Source: an uncultured Arachnia sp.
GTDB lineage: Bacteria > Actinomycetota > Actinomycetes > Propionibacteriales > Propionibacteriaceae
Reading direction: 5' to 3'
Length of the DNA stretch: 64,000 nt
Assembly: GCA_947499145.1 (NCBI GenBank)
Contig: CANMNB010000005.1
Location: forward strand, 186,001-250,000
Shown here: piece after piece, positions 1 through 7,623 of the stretch
Layout of the letters: each line of letters starts with the position of its first letter
How positions within the stretch are numbered: position 1 is the first letter of the stretch
Position numbers and translations under genes: made by a program
The notes under the pieces: generated by a model
What the model saw: only the letters and a program-made list of their open reading frames with translations
Told to the model about the DNA's origin: nothing
Database searches by the model: none

Positions 1-13
1 CGGGATCGGCGCC

Positions 14-766
14 ATGAGCCAGGACCTGGATTTCCGCCCCGCCGGTGCTGCCGCCCCGCGTGCCCGCCAAGTATGGTCACACGCCCGGACGGAGGCGAGC
101 CTCATCCTCCGCAACGGCGAGCAGTCCATCTTGTCGCTCGTGATCCCGGTGGGGGTCCTCGTCGCCGGGCGGTGGTTCAGCGACCTGCTGGGCCAGGACT
201 TCGCGGTCACCGCGGTCTCCGTGCTGGGCCTGGCCATCTGGTCGTCCACCTTCACGTCCCTGTCGATCGCCACGGGCTTCGAGCGCCGCTACAACGTCCT
301 GGAGCGACTCGCCGCGACCCCTCTGGGCAGGACCGGCATCCTCGTGGGCAAGGCCACGGGCACAGCCCTCATCACGAGCGGCCAACTCGCCGTGCTCGCC
401 CTCATCGCCGTCGCCCTGGGATGGCACCCCACGCCCGATCTGGGCCACCTGGTCGTCGCCGCACTGGCGGCCGTCCTGGCCGCCGTGTCCTTCGCCGGTT
501 GTGGGCTCGCGCTGGCCGGGACGGCCAAGCCGGAGGCGACCCTTGCCGTGGCCAACCTCGTGCACCTGGCGGGGATGGCGGGCGGCGCCCTGCTGCTCCC
601 CGTCGCCCGATACCCGGAGGCCCTCCAGCCGCTCATCGCGGCGCTGCCGACCGCGGCACTCGGCGAGGCCCTGCGCACCGGGACGTCGTGGTCGCTGCTG
701 GTGCTCCTGCCCTGGGCGCTCGGCGCCCTCGCCCTCTCCCGAAAGGTGTTCCGGTGGATGTCCTGA
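14..766 (+). CDS. ABC-2 type transporter permease
   Basis: A 250-residue protein with a short polar N-terminus and about six hydrophobic segments (around residues 40-60, 65-85, 115-135, 145-168, 178-198 and 225-243), as in ABC-2 permeases. Its stop overlaps the start of ctaA, so the two genes are translationally coupled. In Mycobacterium an ABC permease and ATPase pair also precedes ctaA. The ATG at 14 overlaps a TGA at 15-17 in another frame, which may be the end of an upstream ATPase gene outside the window. The substrate is unknown; the neighbourhood suggests a role connected with heme or respiratory chain assembly, which is inference. Confidence 0.8.
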   Translation: MSQDLDFRPAGAAAPRARQVWSHARTEASLILRNGEQSILSLVIPVGVLVAGRWFSDLLGQDFAVTAVSVLGLAIWSSTFTSLSIATGFERRYNVLERLAATPLGRTGILVGKATGTALITSGQLAVLALIAVALGWHPTPDLGHLVVAALAAVLAAVSFAGCGLALAGTAKPEATLAVANLVHLAGMAGGALLLPVARYPEALQPLIAALPTAALGEALRTGTSWSLLVLLPWALGALALSRKVFRWMS

Positions 767-1671
767 CCCGCCTCGCTCGTCGGCTCTTCTCCGGCGACGG
801 GCCCCTGAGAGCCTGGCTGTGGGCCTCGCTGGTGTGCAACATGGGCATCATCGTCACCGGGGCCATCGTCCGGCTGACGGGTTCCGGGCTCGGCTGCCCC
901 ACGTGGCCCCAGTGCTTCGAGGGGTCCTACGTCCCGCACGCCGAGGCAGGCTTCCACGGGGCCATCGAGTTCGGCAACCGCCTGCTGACCTTCGTCCTCA
1001 TCATCGCCGCGCTCGGGGCGTTCGTCGCCGCATGGGTCAATCGCGGCCGCGGCTCGAGCCTCTGGTGGCTCACCCTCGGCATCGGGATCGGCATTCCGTT
1101 CCAAGGGGTCATCGGCGGCATCACGGTCCTGACCGACCTGAACCCCTGGGTGGTGGCACTCCACCTCCTGCTCTCGGTGGCTCTGGTCGTGTTGTGCGTC
1201 TGGGCGCTGCGTATCGCTCGCCGGGATCGACCCGAGGCTGTCAGCCGTCCACTGCGCGCGCTGGCCGTCGCCACGTTCGTCCTGGCGATGCTGTCCATCT
1301 GGATAGGGACTGTCGTCACCGGGGCGGGGCCCCACGCCGGCGACGCCGACGCCCCCCGCAACGGCCTGGAGATCCTCGTCGTGGCGCGGCTCCACTCATT
1401 GTCGGCGTGGCTGGTCCTCGCCGCTGGCATCGCCTGCGTCCTCGTCTTCAGCCGGGCCGGCCACAGGGCGGCCGCGCGCGCCTCGTGGGCGCTCCTCGGA
1501 ACCGTCGCTCTCCAGGGAGCGATCGGCTACGCGCAGTACTTCACGGGGCTGCCGATCGGCCTGGTCATCGCGCACATGGTGGGGCTCACCCTCATCGCCG
1601 CCGCAGCGGCGTGGCTCCTGTTCGCCACCACGGCCGAGGCACGGGTCCGGGAGCCGATCGCGGTCACGTGA
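754..1671 (+). CDS. ctaA: Heme A synthase CtaA
   Basis: Membrane enzyme (305 residues) that oxidises the C8 methyl of heme O to a formyl group, giving heme A for aa3 oxidase. Visible marks are the N-terminal [19 protein letters not shown] stretch with the paired extracytoplasmic cysteines, the following HGAIEFGNR helix with its His-Glu, and later helices bearing [14 protein letters not shown] and IAHMVG histidines. The GTG at 754 is chosen because it overlaps the end of the permease gene by 13 bases; the longer upstream reading in this frame is only a shadow of that gene. The 3' end overlaps the convergent ctaB by 8 bases, leaving no room for a terminator. Confidence 0.93.
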   Translation: MDVLTRLARRLFSGDGPLRAWLWASLVCNMGIIVTGAIVRLTGSGLGCPTWPQCFEGSYVPHAEAGFHGAIEFGNRLLTFVLIIAALGAFVAAWVNRGRGSSLWWLTLGIGIGIPFQGVIGGITVLTDLNPWVVALHLLLSVALVVLCVWALRIARRDRPEAVSRPLRALAVATFVLAMLSIWIGTVVTGAGPHAGDADAPRNGLEILVVARLHSLSAWLVLAAGIACVLVFSRAGHRAAARASWALLGTVALQGAIGYAQYFTGLPIGLVIAHMVGLTLIAAAAAWLLFATTAEARVREPIAVT

Positions 1672-2587
1672 CCAGGGGATCGACGGCCACCGCGAGGAAG
1701 AGCAGGGCCAGGTAGGTGTTGGACCAGTGGAACAGCCGCATGGCCTTCAGCTGGGCTCCGGCCAGACCTGCGCGGGCCCGCCGCCACAGGAGCGCCGCCT
1801 CGACGATGAAGACGCCACCGAGCACGACGGCGACCGCAGGGTAGAGCCAGCCGGTGGGGGCCACGGGCCACAGGACCAGTGACACGACAACCGTGACAAG
1901 TGTGTACCAGAAGATCTGCTTCGCCACGTGCGGTGCGGGCCGGACCACGGGCAGCATGGGAACGGACGCGGCCGCGTAGTCGTCCTTGTAGCGAAACGCC
2001 AGCGCCCAAGTGTGCGGCGGTGTCCAGAAGAACACGACCGCGAAGAGCACGAACGGCGCCAGCGCGAGCTCACCGGTCACCGCGGTCCACCCGATGAGCG
2101 GCGGGAAGCACCCGGCGATCCCGCCCCACACGATGTTCTGAGACGTCCGGCGCTTGAGCCACATCGTGTACACGAACACGTAGAAGGCGTTGGCCGCGAG
2201 CGCCAACAGCGCGGAGAGCCAGTTGGCGCCGAACCCGAGGACGAGAGTGGCTGCGATGCCCAGCACGACGCCGAACACGAGCGCCGGCACCTTGCCCACC
2301 TGGTGCCGGGGAACGGGTCGGCGGCGGGTCCGCCGCATGATCTCGTCGATGTCGGCATCGATCACGCAGTTGAAGGTGTTGGCGCTGGCTGCCGCGAACA
2401 TGCCGCCCAGCATCGTCCAGCCCACGAGCCCCCAGGGCGGCACTCCCCCCGCCGCCAGGAACATCGCCGGGACCGTGGTCACGAGCAGCAGTTCAATGAT
2501 CCTGGGCTTCGTGAGGGCGATGTAGGCCCGGAGCACGTCTGTCCAGCGAGCCGTCGCCGAGGGCGCATCGACAGCACCGGAAAACAC
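1664..2587 (-). CDS. ctaB: Protoheme IX farnesyltransferase CtaB
   Basis: UbiA-superfamily prenyltransferase (307 residues) that adds farnesyl to protoheme to make heme O, the substrate of CtaA. The first Asp-rich motif NCVIDADID near residue 80 matches the family NxxxDxxxD, followed by the RRTRRRPVP loop; hydrophobic helices run to the C-terminus. Two tandem GTG codons lie at 2590 and 2587. I prefer the second because GGAGG then sits about 6 bases upstream. A TAGACT hexamer at 2632-2637 could be the -10. The gene runs opposite to ctaA and overlaps its 3' end. Confidence 0.93.
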   Translation of the reverse strand: MFSGAVDAPSATARWTDVLRAYIALTKPRIIELLLVTTVPAMFLAAGGVPPWGLVGWTMLGGMFAAASANTFNCVIDADIDEIMRRTRRRPVPRHQVGKVPALVFGVVLGIAATLVLGFGANWLSALLALAANAFYVFVYTMWLKRRTSQNIVWGGIAGCFPPLIGWTAVTGELALAPFVLFAVVFFWTPPHTWALAFRYKDDYAAASVPMLPVVRPAPHVAKQIFWYTLVTVVVSLVLWPVAPTGWLYPAVAVVLGGVFIVEAALLWRRARAGLAGAQLKAMRLFHWSNTYLALLFLAVAVDPLVT

Positions 2588-2753
2588 CACGGACCTCCAC
2601 CTCGACTCAGGATTCCGGCCCAGTCTACCCGTGAAGTCCGGAGGCGCCTCGCGGCGGCGGCGGGCCCCCGACTCGCCGGATCGAGCGCCGCCCGTGGGGT
2701 GCTCGGGGGGCCGGAGACGGTGACCATCGATTGCTGCTATTCCTCATGAATCC

Positions 2754-2783
2754 TTGTCAGGTGAATTTCTCCACAGCTAGTGT
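2754..2783 (+). promoter_or_regulatory. Candidate promoter of the nitric oxide reductase operon
   Basis: TTGTCA at 2754-2759, an 18-base spacer, then TAGTGT at 2778-2783, in a locally AT-richer stretch just upstream of the reductase gene. The predicted transcript start is near 2790, leaving a leader of roughly 45 bases. No clear FNR/CRP-type or NsrR-type palindrome is recognisable by eye. Confidence 0.4.
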
Positions 2784-2834
2784 TCTCCGGAACATGGCAC
2801 CGACGCCTCCCCCAGCAGAAGACAGGTGGACCAC

Positions 2835-5246
2835 GTGAGTCTCGTCAAGGACAATCCCGACCTCAATCCGTCGAAGACAGAGCTGGTGATCTCCAAGGGG
2901 TGGGTGCAGGGCGTGGCCCTCGTGTTCATCTTCGGCTTCTTCGTGATGGGATTCCTCGCCTACCGCACCTACAGCGACGGGATGCCCCTGCCGCAGCAGG
3001 TGGTCTCCGAGTCGGGCGACGTCGTCTTCACGCAGGAGGACGTCACGGAGGGGCAGGAGATCTTCCTCCGACGGGGCCTCCAGCAGTACGGGTCCATCAT
3101 GGGGCACGGCGCCTACCTCGGGCCGGACTACACGGCGGAGTACCTGCGCCTCGCCAGCGAGCACGTGACGGAGCAGCTACGCGCCCAGAACGTCCAGGAC
3201 CCCGCGGCGGCAACCGTCGAGCACATGAGGGAGAACCGTTACGACGAGGCCAGCGGCGTCCTCACCTACACCCCCGAACAGGTCAGCGCCTTCGAGGAGA
3301 TCACGCAGTACTACGCCGACTTCTTCGGGGTGGACACCACCGAGAACGGGTTGCTGCCCTCGAAGATCACCGATCCCGAGCAGATCCGAGACCTGACCGC
3401 GTTCTTCAGTTGGACGGCGTGGGCGAGTGCCGCCGACAGGCCGGGCCACGACTACTCCTACTCGAACAACTGGCCACCGGAGCCGCGCGTCGACAACCGG
3501 CCCACCGCCGACATCCTCGTGTGGTCCGCGATGTCACTGGTGGCCCTGCTCGCCGGTCTCGGCGCACTCTTCGCGGTCTACGGTCGCTGGAGCAAGAAGA
3601 TCGGGTGGCAAAGCAGCGAGACGCCCAGCCTGTCGTTCCTCCAGCCGGGGCGGGTCGGCATCACCAAGGCCCAGAAGGCGACGGCCTGGTTCTTCCTCGT
3701 GGTCTCGCTGCTCTTCCTCGCCCAGTCGACGCTGGGGGCCGCCGTGGAGCACTACCGGGCCGAGCTCTCGAGCTTCTTCGGCCTGGACCTGGCCCAGGTG
3801 CTCCCGTTCAACCTGGCCCGCACCTGGCACACCCAACTCTCCCTGCTCTGGACGGCGGCGGCCTTCCTCGCCGCCGCGATCTTCCTCGCTCCGATCATCT
3901 CCGGACGCGAGCCCAAGCGCCAGCACTGGCTCGCCTACGGACTCCTCGGCGCCCTCACGGTGGTCGTCGTCGGAATGCTGGCCGGCACGGCGATCAGCAC
4001 CTTCGGACCCGAGTGGGCAGCGGGATCGATTTTCTTCGATCAGCAATGGGAGTACCTCGACCTACCCAGGTTCTGGCAGATCCTGCTGGTGGTCGGGCTC
4101 TTCCTCTGGATCATCATCATCTACCGGGCGATCCGGTCGCGGCTGCGCACGGAGTCGAAGTTCAACATGCCGTGGCTCTTCTTCTATGCGGGGCTCGCCA
4201 TCCCCGGCTTCTACGCGGTGGGTCTGCTCGCCACCAACGACACGCACCTCACCGTGGCGGAGTTCTGGCGCTTCTGGGTGGTGCACCTCTGGGTGGAGGA
4301 CTTCCTTGAGCTGTTCACCACCGTCATGGTGGCCTACATCTTCGTGATGCTCGGTGTGGTGCGGCGCAAGATCGCCATCCAACTCGTCTTCCTCGACGTC
4401 ATCCTCTATTCAGCCGGTGGCGTCATCGGAACCATGCACCACCTGTACTTCTCGGGAACGCCGGTCGAGCACATGGCACTGGGCGCGTTCTTCTCCGCGC
4501 TCGAGGTCATCCCGCTCACCTTCCTCACCGTCGAGGCGTGGACGTTCCTCCAGCTCGGCTCCAAGCAGGAGTCACGCAGCAGCGCTCCATTCCCGCATCG
4601 GTGGTCGGTGATGTTCCTCGTGGCGGTCGGGTTCTGGAACTTCGTCGGGGCCGGCGTCTTCGGCTTCCTGATCAACCTGCCGATCGTCTCCTACTACCAG
4701 ATCGGCACGGCCCTGACGGCGAACCATGCCCACGGTTCGATGATGGGGGTCTATGGCATGCTCGCCGTCGGTCTGGCGCTCTTCGCGCTCCGTTACATCA
4801 TCAAGCCCGAGATGTGGTCCGACAGGATGGCGAAGCTCTCGTTCTGGTGCCTGAACACCGGCCTCGCCTGGATGGTGTTCGCCACGCTGCTGCCGCTGGG
4901 CGTGCTGCAGCTGTGGCACTCCGTCAACGAGGGCTACTTCGAGGCCCGGACCCTGGGCTACATCGCCCAACCCGGCAACGTGATCCTCGAGTGGCTCCGG
5001 ATGCCCGGTGACGTGGTGTTCCTGGTGGGCGGAATCCTTCCATTCGTTTGGCTGGCCTGGCTCGGTGTCCGTCACGCCATCCCCGCCACCGTGACCGCCA
5101 TGGAGCCCGAGACCCTCTACGTCATCGAGACCCAGGAGGCACGCGAGGACCGCACCGGGTACGCCGACGTCAAGGCCGGGAGCGTGCCGCCGAACAGCCG
5201 CTATGCCTCGGACCGACGCACTGACGAGGGCGATGACACACGATGA
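2835..5246 (+). CDS. norB: Quinol-dependent nitric oxide reductase (qNOR)
   Basis: Single-subunit membrane NO reductase (803 residues) that reduces 2 NO to N2O with quinol electrons, for NO detoxification or denitrification. It has the qNOR layout: an N-terminal membrane anchor, an extracytoplasmic cytochrome-c-like domain (about residues 40-230) without a CxxCH heme site, then about 13 helices of the heme-copper oxidase fold. Likely heme and FeB ligands appear in RTWHTQ, VVHLWVEDFLEL, GTMHHLYFSGTP and NHAHGSMMG. Glu replaces the Tyr of oxidases, as in NORs. The start is GTG 2835, with AGGTGG at 2824-2829; GTG 2826 is also possible but lacks a ribosome site. It overlaps the next gene by 4 bases and heads a six-gene operon. 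Confidence 0.93.
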   Translation: MSLVKDNPDLNPSKTELVISKGWVQGVALVFIFGFFVMGFLAYRTYSDGMPLPQQVVSESGDVVFTQEDVTEGQEIFLRRGLQQYGSIMGHGAYLGPDYTAEYLRLASEHVTEQLRAQNVQDPAAATVEHMRENRYDEASGVLTYTPEQVSAFEEITQYYADFFGVDTTENGLLPSKITDPEQIRDLTAFFSWTAWASAADRPGHDYSYSNNWPPEPRVDNRPTADILVWSAMSLVALLAGLGALFAVYGRWSKKIGWQSSETPSLSFLQPGRVGITKAQKATAWFFLVVSLLFLAQSTLGAAVEHYRAELSSFFGLDLAQVLPFNLARTWHTQLSLLWTAAAFLAAAIFLAPIISGREPKRQHWLAYGLLGALTVVVVGMLAGTAISTFGPEWAAGSIFFDQQWEYLDLPRFWQILLVVGLFLWIIIIYRAIRSRLRTESKFNMPWLFFYAGLAIPGFYAVGLLATNDTHLTVAEFWRFWVVHLWVEDFLELFTTVMVAYIFVMLGVVRRKIAIQLVFLDVILYSAGGVIGTMHHLYFSGTPVEHMALGAFFSALEVIPLTFLTVEAWTFLQLGSKQESRSSAPFPHRWSVMFLVAVGFWNFVGAGVFGFLINLPIVSYYQIGTALTANHAHGSMMGVYGMLAVGLALFALRYIIKPEMWSDRMAKLSFWCLNTGLAWMVFATLLPLGVLQLWHSVNEGYFEARTLGYIAQPGNVILEWLRMPGDVVFLVGGILPFVWLAWLGVRHAIPATVTAMEPETLYVIETQEAREDRTGYADVKAGSVPPNSRYASDRRTDEGDDTR

Positions 5247-5878
5247 GTGAGATCGAGCTCACGGCGTGGCTGGCCGCCGCGTACGGGATGGTCCTGCTGT
5301 TCGTCGCCTACGGCATCGACCAGCTCGCCCGGCGCGCCCAGACCCGGATCCAGGAGGACCGGAGCGGGGGCTTCGTCTACCACGAGAACCACGACGCGTG
5401 GCTGTGCCCGGAGGACCAGTGGCTCTACCCGAAGTCGTTCGACCCGGACAATCGCGTGATGCGATACCGCGGTCTCCCGCTGGTGTGCAACTCCTGCCCC
5501 GTGAAGGACACCTGCACGCAGTCCGACGACGGACGGGAGATGAGGCGACACGTTGACCCGTGGCCCGCGTCCGAGTCTGCCCGCTTCCACCGGGGCATCG
5601 CGTGCTCGGTGACGGTGCTGGCGGTGCTCTGGCCCGCACTCACAGCACTGGTGGTGGACTCGTGGACGAGCCAGGTGCTGGTGCTCGGGGCGGCCCTCGT
5701 CATCGCTCTGGCCGCCCTGCCGCTCTGGGCGTTCCTGCGCAGAACCCCTGCGGATCCCTTGGGCGCGGTGGTTCGCACCCTCGACGAGACGGTCGAGGAA
5801 CGACAGGCTGCCTCCGCAGCACTGTCCCGACGACGCACGACGTATGCGTCAGACAGGAGAATCGACCATGCCAACTGA
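5243..5878 (+). CDS. Membrane protein with transposase-like zinc-ribbon segment
   Basis: A 211-residue protein of unknown function. Residues about 5-28 form one membrane helix. Residues about 50-120 are soluble and carry four cysteines, in WLCPEDQWLYP and then CNSCPVKDTCTQSDDGREMRRH. Two hydrophobic segments follow (about 120-140 and 145-167), then a charged tail. The cysteine segment resembles the zinc-ribbon linker of IS1182-type transposases (CPxG...CxxCPLRxxCTxSxxGRxxxRH), an analogy from memory. No DDE catalytic core is present, so it is not a transposase. ATG 5243 overlaps the reductase stop (ATGA), implying coupled translation and a role tied to NO reduction, perhaps metal binding or redox sensing. 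Confidence 0.85.
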   Translation: MSEIELTAWLAAAYGMVLLFVAYGIDQLARRAQTRIQEDRSGGFVYHENHDAWLCPEDQWLYPKSFDPDNRVMRYRGLPLVCNSCPVKDTCTQSDDGREMRRHVDPWPASESARFHRGIACSVTVLAVLWPALTALVVDSWTSQVLVLGAALVIALAALPLWAFLRRTPADPLGAVVRTLDETVEERQAASAALSRRRTTYASDRRIDHAN

Positions 5879-6713
5879 GGTGATCCTCGTGATCCTCCTG
5901 CTCCTGGTCCTGGCGGCCTTGGCCGTCGCCTCGATCCGGGTGGTGCGCGAGTACGAACGGGTGGTTGCGTTCCGCCTCGGACGGCTGCGCGGGGCCCTGG
6001 GACCGGGACTGGTCTTCATGTTGCCGTTCCTCGACAAGCTCGTACGCGTCGACCTGAGGGTGGTGACCCTGACGATCCCCCCTCAGGAGGTCATCACGCG
6101 GGACAACGTGACCGCTCGCGTCAACGCCGTCGTGATGTTCCGTGTCACGGACCCGGTCCAGTCGGTCATGTCCGTCGAGAACCACGCCATCGCCACGTCG
6201 CAGTTCGCCCAGACCACGTTGCGATCCGTCGTTGGACGCGCGGACCTCGACACGCTGCTGGCGCACCGCGCCGACTTGAACGAGGACCTGGCCAAGTCCA
6301 TCGCCCGACAGACCCAGGAGTGGGGGGTCGAGGCGTCGGTCGTCGAGATCAAGGACGTCGAGATCCCGGAGATGATGCAGCGCGCGATGGCACGGGAAGC
6401 CGAGGCCGAACGCGAACGACGAGCCAAGGTCATCAGCGCGCGCGGCGAGCTCCAGGCCTCGCAGGAACTCCGGGACGCCGCCCTCACGCTGAGCGAGGCG
6501 CCCGCTTCGCTGCAGCTTCGCTACCTGCAGACCCTGCTCGAACTCGGGGCCGACCAGAACTCGACCGTCGTGTTCCCCCTGCCCATGGACATCGTCGGGC
6601 CGATCGTGCAGGCCGTCCAACGCCTGGGCGGCGACGACTCCCCCACCCCCGCTGCCGAATCAAGGCAGGGACTGAGCGTGGTCGACCGACCACTGGAAGG
6701 TGATTCACGATGA
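5868..6713 (+). CDS. Slipin (stomatin-like SPFH/band 7 protein)
   Basis: A 281-residue SPFH protein with one N-terminal membrane segment (about residues 4-22), then VREYERVVAFRLGR and GPGLVFMLPFLDK, the classic slipin opening. The band 7 domain runs to about residue 180 and is followed by an Ala/Glu/Arg-rich helix (AREAEAERERRAKVISA) that drives oligomerisation. Slipins organise membrane microdomains and often pair with an NfeD protease partner, but no nfeD lies here. ATG 5868 is preferred over upstream in-frame codons because AGGAGA lies 8 bases before it; it overlaps the previous gene by 11 bases. Co-transcription with qNOR suggests scaffolding of that enzyme, which is inference. Confidence 0.9.
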   Translation: MPTEVILVILLLLVLAALAVASIRVVREYERVVAFRLGRLRGALGPGLVFMLPFLDKLVRVDLRVVTLTIPPQEVITRDNVTARVNAVVMFRVTDPVQSVMSVENHAIATSQFAQTTLRSVVGRADLDTLLAHRADLNEDLAKSIARQTQEWGVEASVVEIKDVEIPEMMQRAMAREAEAERERRAKVISARGELQASQELRDAALTLSEAPASLQLRYLQTLLELGADQNSTVVFPLPMDIVGPIVQAVQRLGGDDSPTPAAESRQGLSVVDRPLEGDSR

Positions 6714-7015
6714 GTGACACGACGCTGCAGACGGCCCCCGGGCGTCCCGTCCGCCTCGAGCCCACCGCCCCCGGGTTCTGGATGCTGCTGCTGGGGGTGT
6801 GCGTCGCAGCCCTGGCGCCCCTGTTCGGCTTCCTGGTCGGCGTCATGGTCGAACGTCCGCAGGGTGACGTCGCCGTGGACCCCCTCTACCTGGGTCTGTT
6901 CATCGGGGTGGTCGTGGGAGGGCTCGGGGTCCTCCTGGCCGTGCTGGGGGGCGTGCGCCTCTGGCGGCACCACCGAGGGCAGGCGCCACAGCGATCGGTC
7001 GAGGAGGCGCGGTGA
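6710..7015 (+). CDS. Small two-helix membrane protein of the nor operon
   Basis: A 101-residue protein of unknown function. Two hydrophobic segments (about residues 23-47 and 59-83) flank a short acidic loop, and the C-terminus is basic (RLWRHHRGQ), so both ends probably face the cytoplasm. The start ATG overlaps the slipin stop codon (ATGA) and its own stop overlaps the next GTG start, so it is locked into the operon. No family is recognised. It could be an accessory subunit or assembly factor for the NO reductase. Confidence 0.78.
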   Translation: MSDTTLQTAPGRPVRLEPTAPGFWMLLLGVCVAALAPLFGFLVGVMVERPQGDVAVDPLYLGLFIGVVVGGLGVLLAVLGGVRLWRHHRGQAPQRSVEEAR

Positions 7016-7425
7016 GCACCGCCGTCTCGTCCCTGCACGCGCCGGCCAACCGGCACCGCTCCGACGCGGCCCCGGACCGCTTCATGCGTCGGCTGCTGGG
7101 CGTCACGGCGACCGGCACCCGCTCCGCCGACGGGGCGCACCGAGCGTTCCGAGCCTCGGTCGTCGTCTCGGGCGTACGATGCCTCATCACCTACCTCCTG
7201 GTGCCGATCGTGGTTCCCATGGCCAGCCTCGCGGGGTGGGTCGCGGCACCGATCGGGATCGCCCTGTGCCTCTACGCGGTCGTCAACGGGATCGTGAGCC
7301 TCCGCCGTTTTTGGGGGGCCGACCACCGTCAACGGTGGCTCTACACAGGGTTCATGACTGTTGTCTTCGCCATCCTCGCCGCCGCCCTGGTCTCCGACCT
7401 CACCCGCATTGGAGCCCTGTCATGA
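7012..7425 (+). CDS. Membrane protein of the nor operon, unknown function
   Basis: A 137-residue protein: a hydrophilic, basic N-terminal region to about residue 45, then three hydrophobic segments (about 50-68, 72-95 and 110-130). The second and third are separated by an Arg-rich cytoplasmic loop, SLRRFWGADHRQRW. It begins with GTG inside the stop of the previous gene (GTGA) and ends in the ATGA of the next. No recognised domain. Its conserved-looking coupling with the neighbours is the main evidence that it is a real gene. Confidence 0.78.
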   Translation: MSTAVSSLHAPANRHRSDAAPDRFMRRLLGVTATGTRSADGAHRAFRASVVVSGVRCLITYLLVPIVVPMASLAGWVAAPIGIALCLYAVVNGIVSLRRFWGADHRQRWLYTGFMTVVFAILAAALVSDLTRIGALS

Positions 7426-7577
7426 CCACCGAGATCCCCCAGGAGTTCGACGTCGAGCGCTACCAGGCGGAACACGAACAGCCCAGCGAGGCGGAGAGCG
7501 CCGTGCTCACCATCCTCCTCTTCTGCGGTCTGGTGGTGTTCACCGTCGGTTGCACGATGCTCGGGTGGTTCGGCTGA
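7422..7577 (+). CDS. Single-helix 51-residue membrane protein, last gene of the nor operon
   Basis: A short gene starting at the ATGA overlap with the preceding stop. It encodes an acidic N-terminal half (EQPSEAESA) and one membrane helix (about residues 27-49) ending in GCTMLGWFG just before the stop. It has the size and shape of the tiny accessory subunits found with heme-copper oxidases. The upstream in-frame reading continues through the neighbouring gene, so the ATG at 7422 is the sensible start. Function unknown; a stabilising subunit of the NO reductase is a guess from context. Confidence 0.7.
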   Translation: MTTEIPQEFDVERYQAEHEQPSEAESAVLTILLFCGLVVFTVGCTMLGWFG

Positions 7578-7609
7578 CAGACGGACGGGGTCCGGGCCCG
7601 GGTGAACGG

Positions 7610-7615
7610 TAGTGT
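7610..7615 (+). promoter_or_regulatory. -10 hexamer of zwf (leaderless)
   Basis: TAGTGT lies 8 bases before the zwf ATG, and no ribosome-binding sequence is present. This fits a transcript beginning at or next to the start codon. Confidence 0.5.
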
Positions 7616-7623
7616 TGCCCGCG

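Noticed and set aside
1-17. 3' end of an ABC ATPase gene (TGA at 15-17)
   Set aside because: Only five codons are inside the window; plausible from context but not demonstrable.
5243-5878. Reading the cysteine-rich gene as a transposase remnant
   Set aside because: No DDE core, no terminal repeats or target duplication, intact frame and overlapping start and stop with neighbours; only the ribbon segment resembles transposases.
7578-7609. CCGGGCCCGG palindrome as terminator of the nor operon
   Set aside because: The dyad has no loop and lacks a longer stem; it cannot form a useful hairpin.
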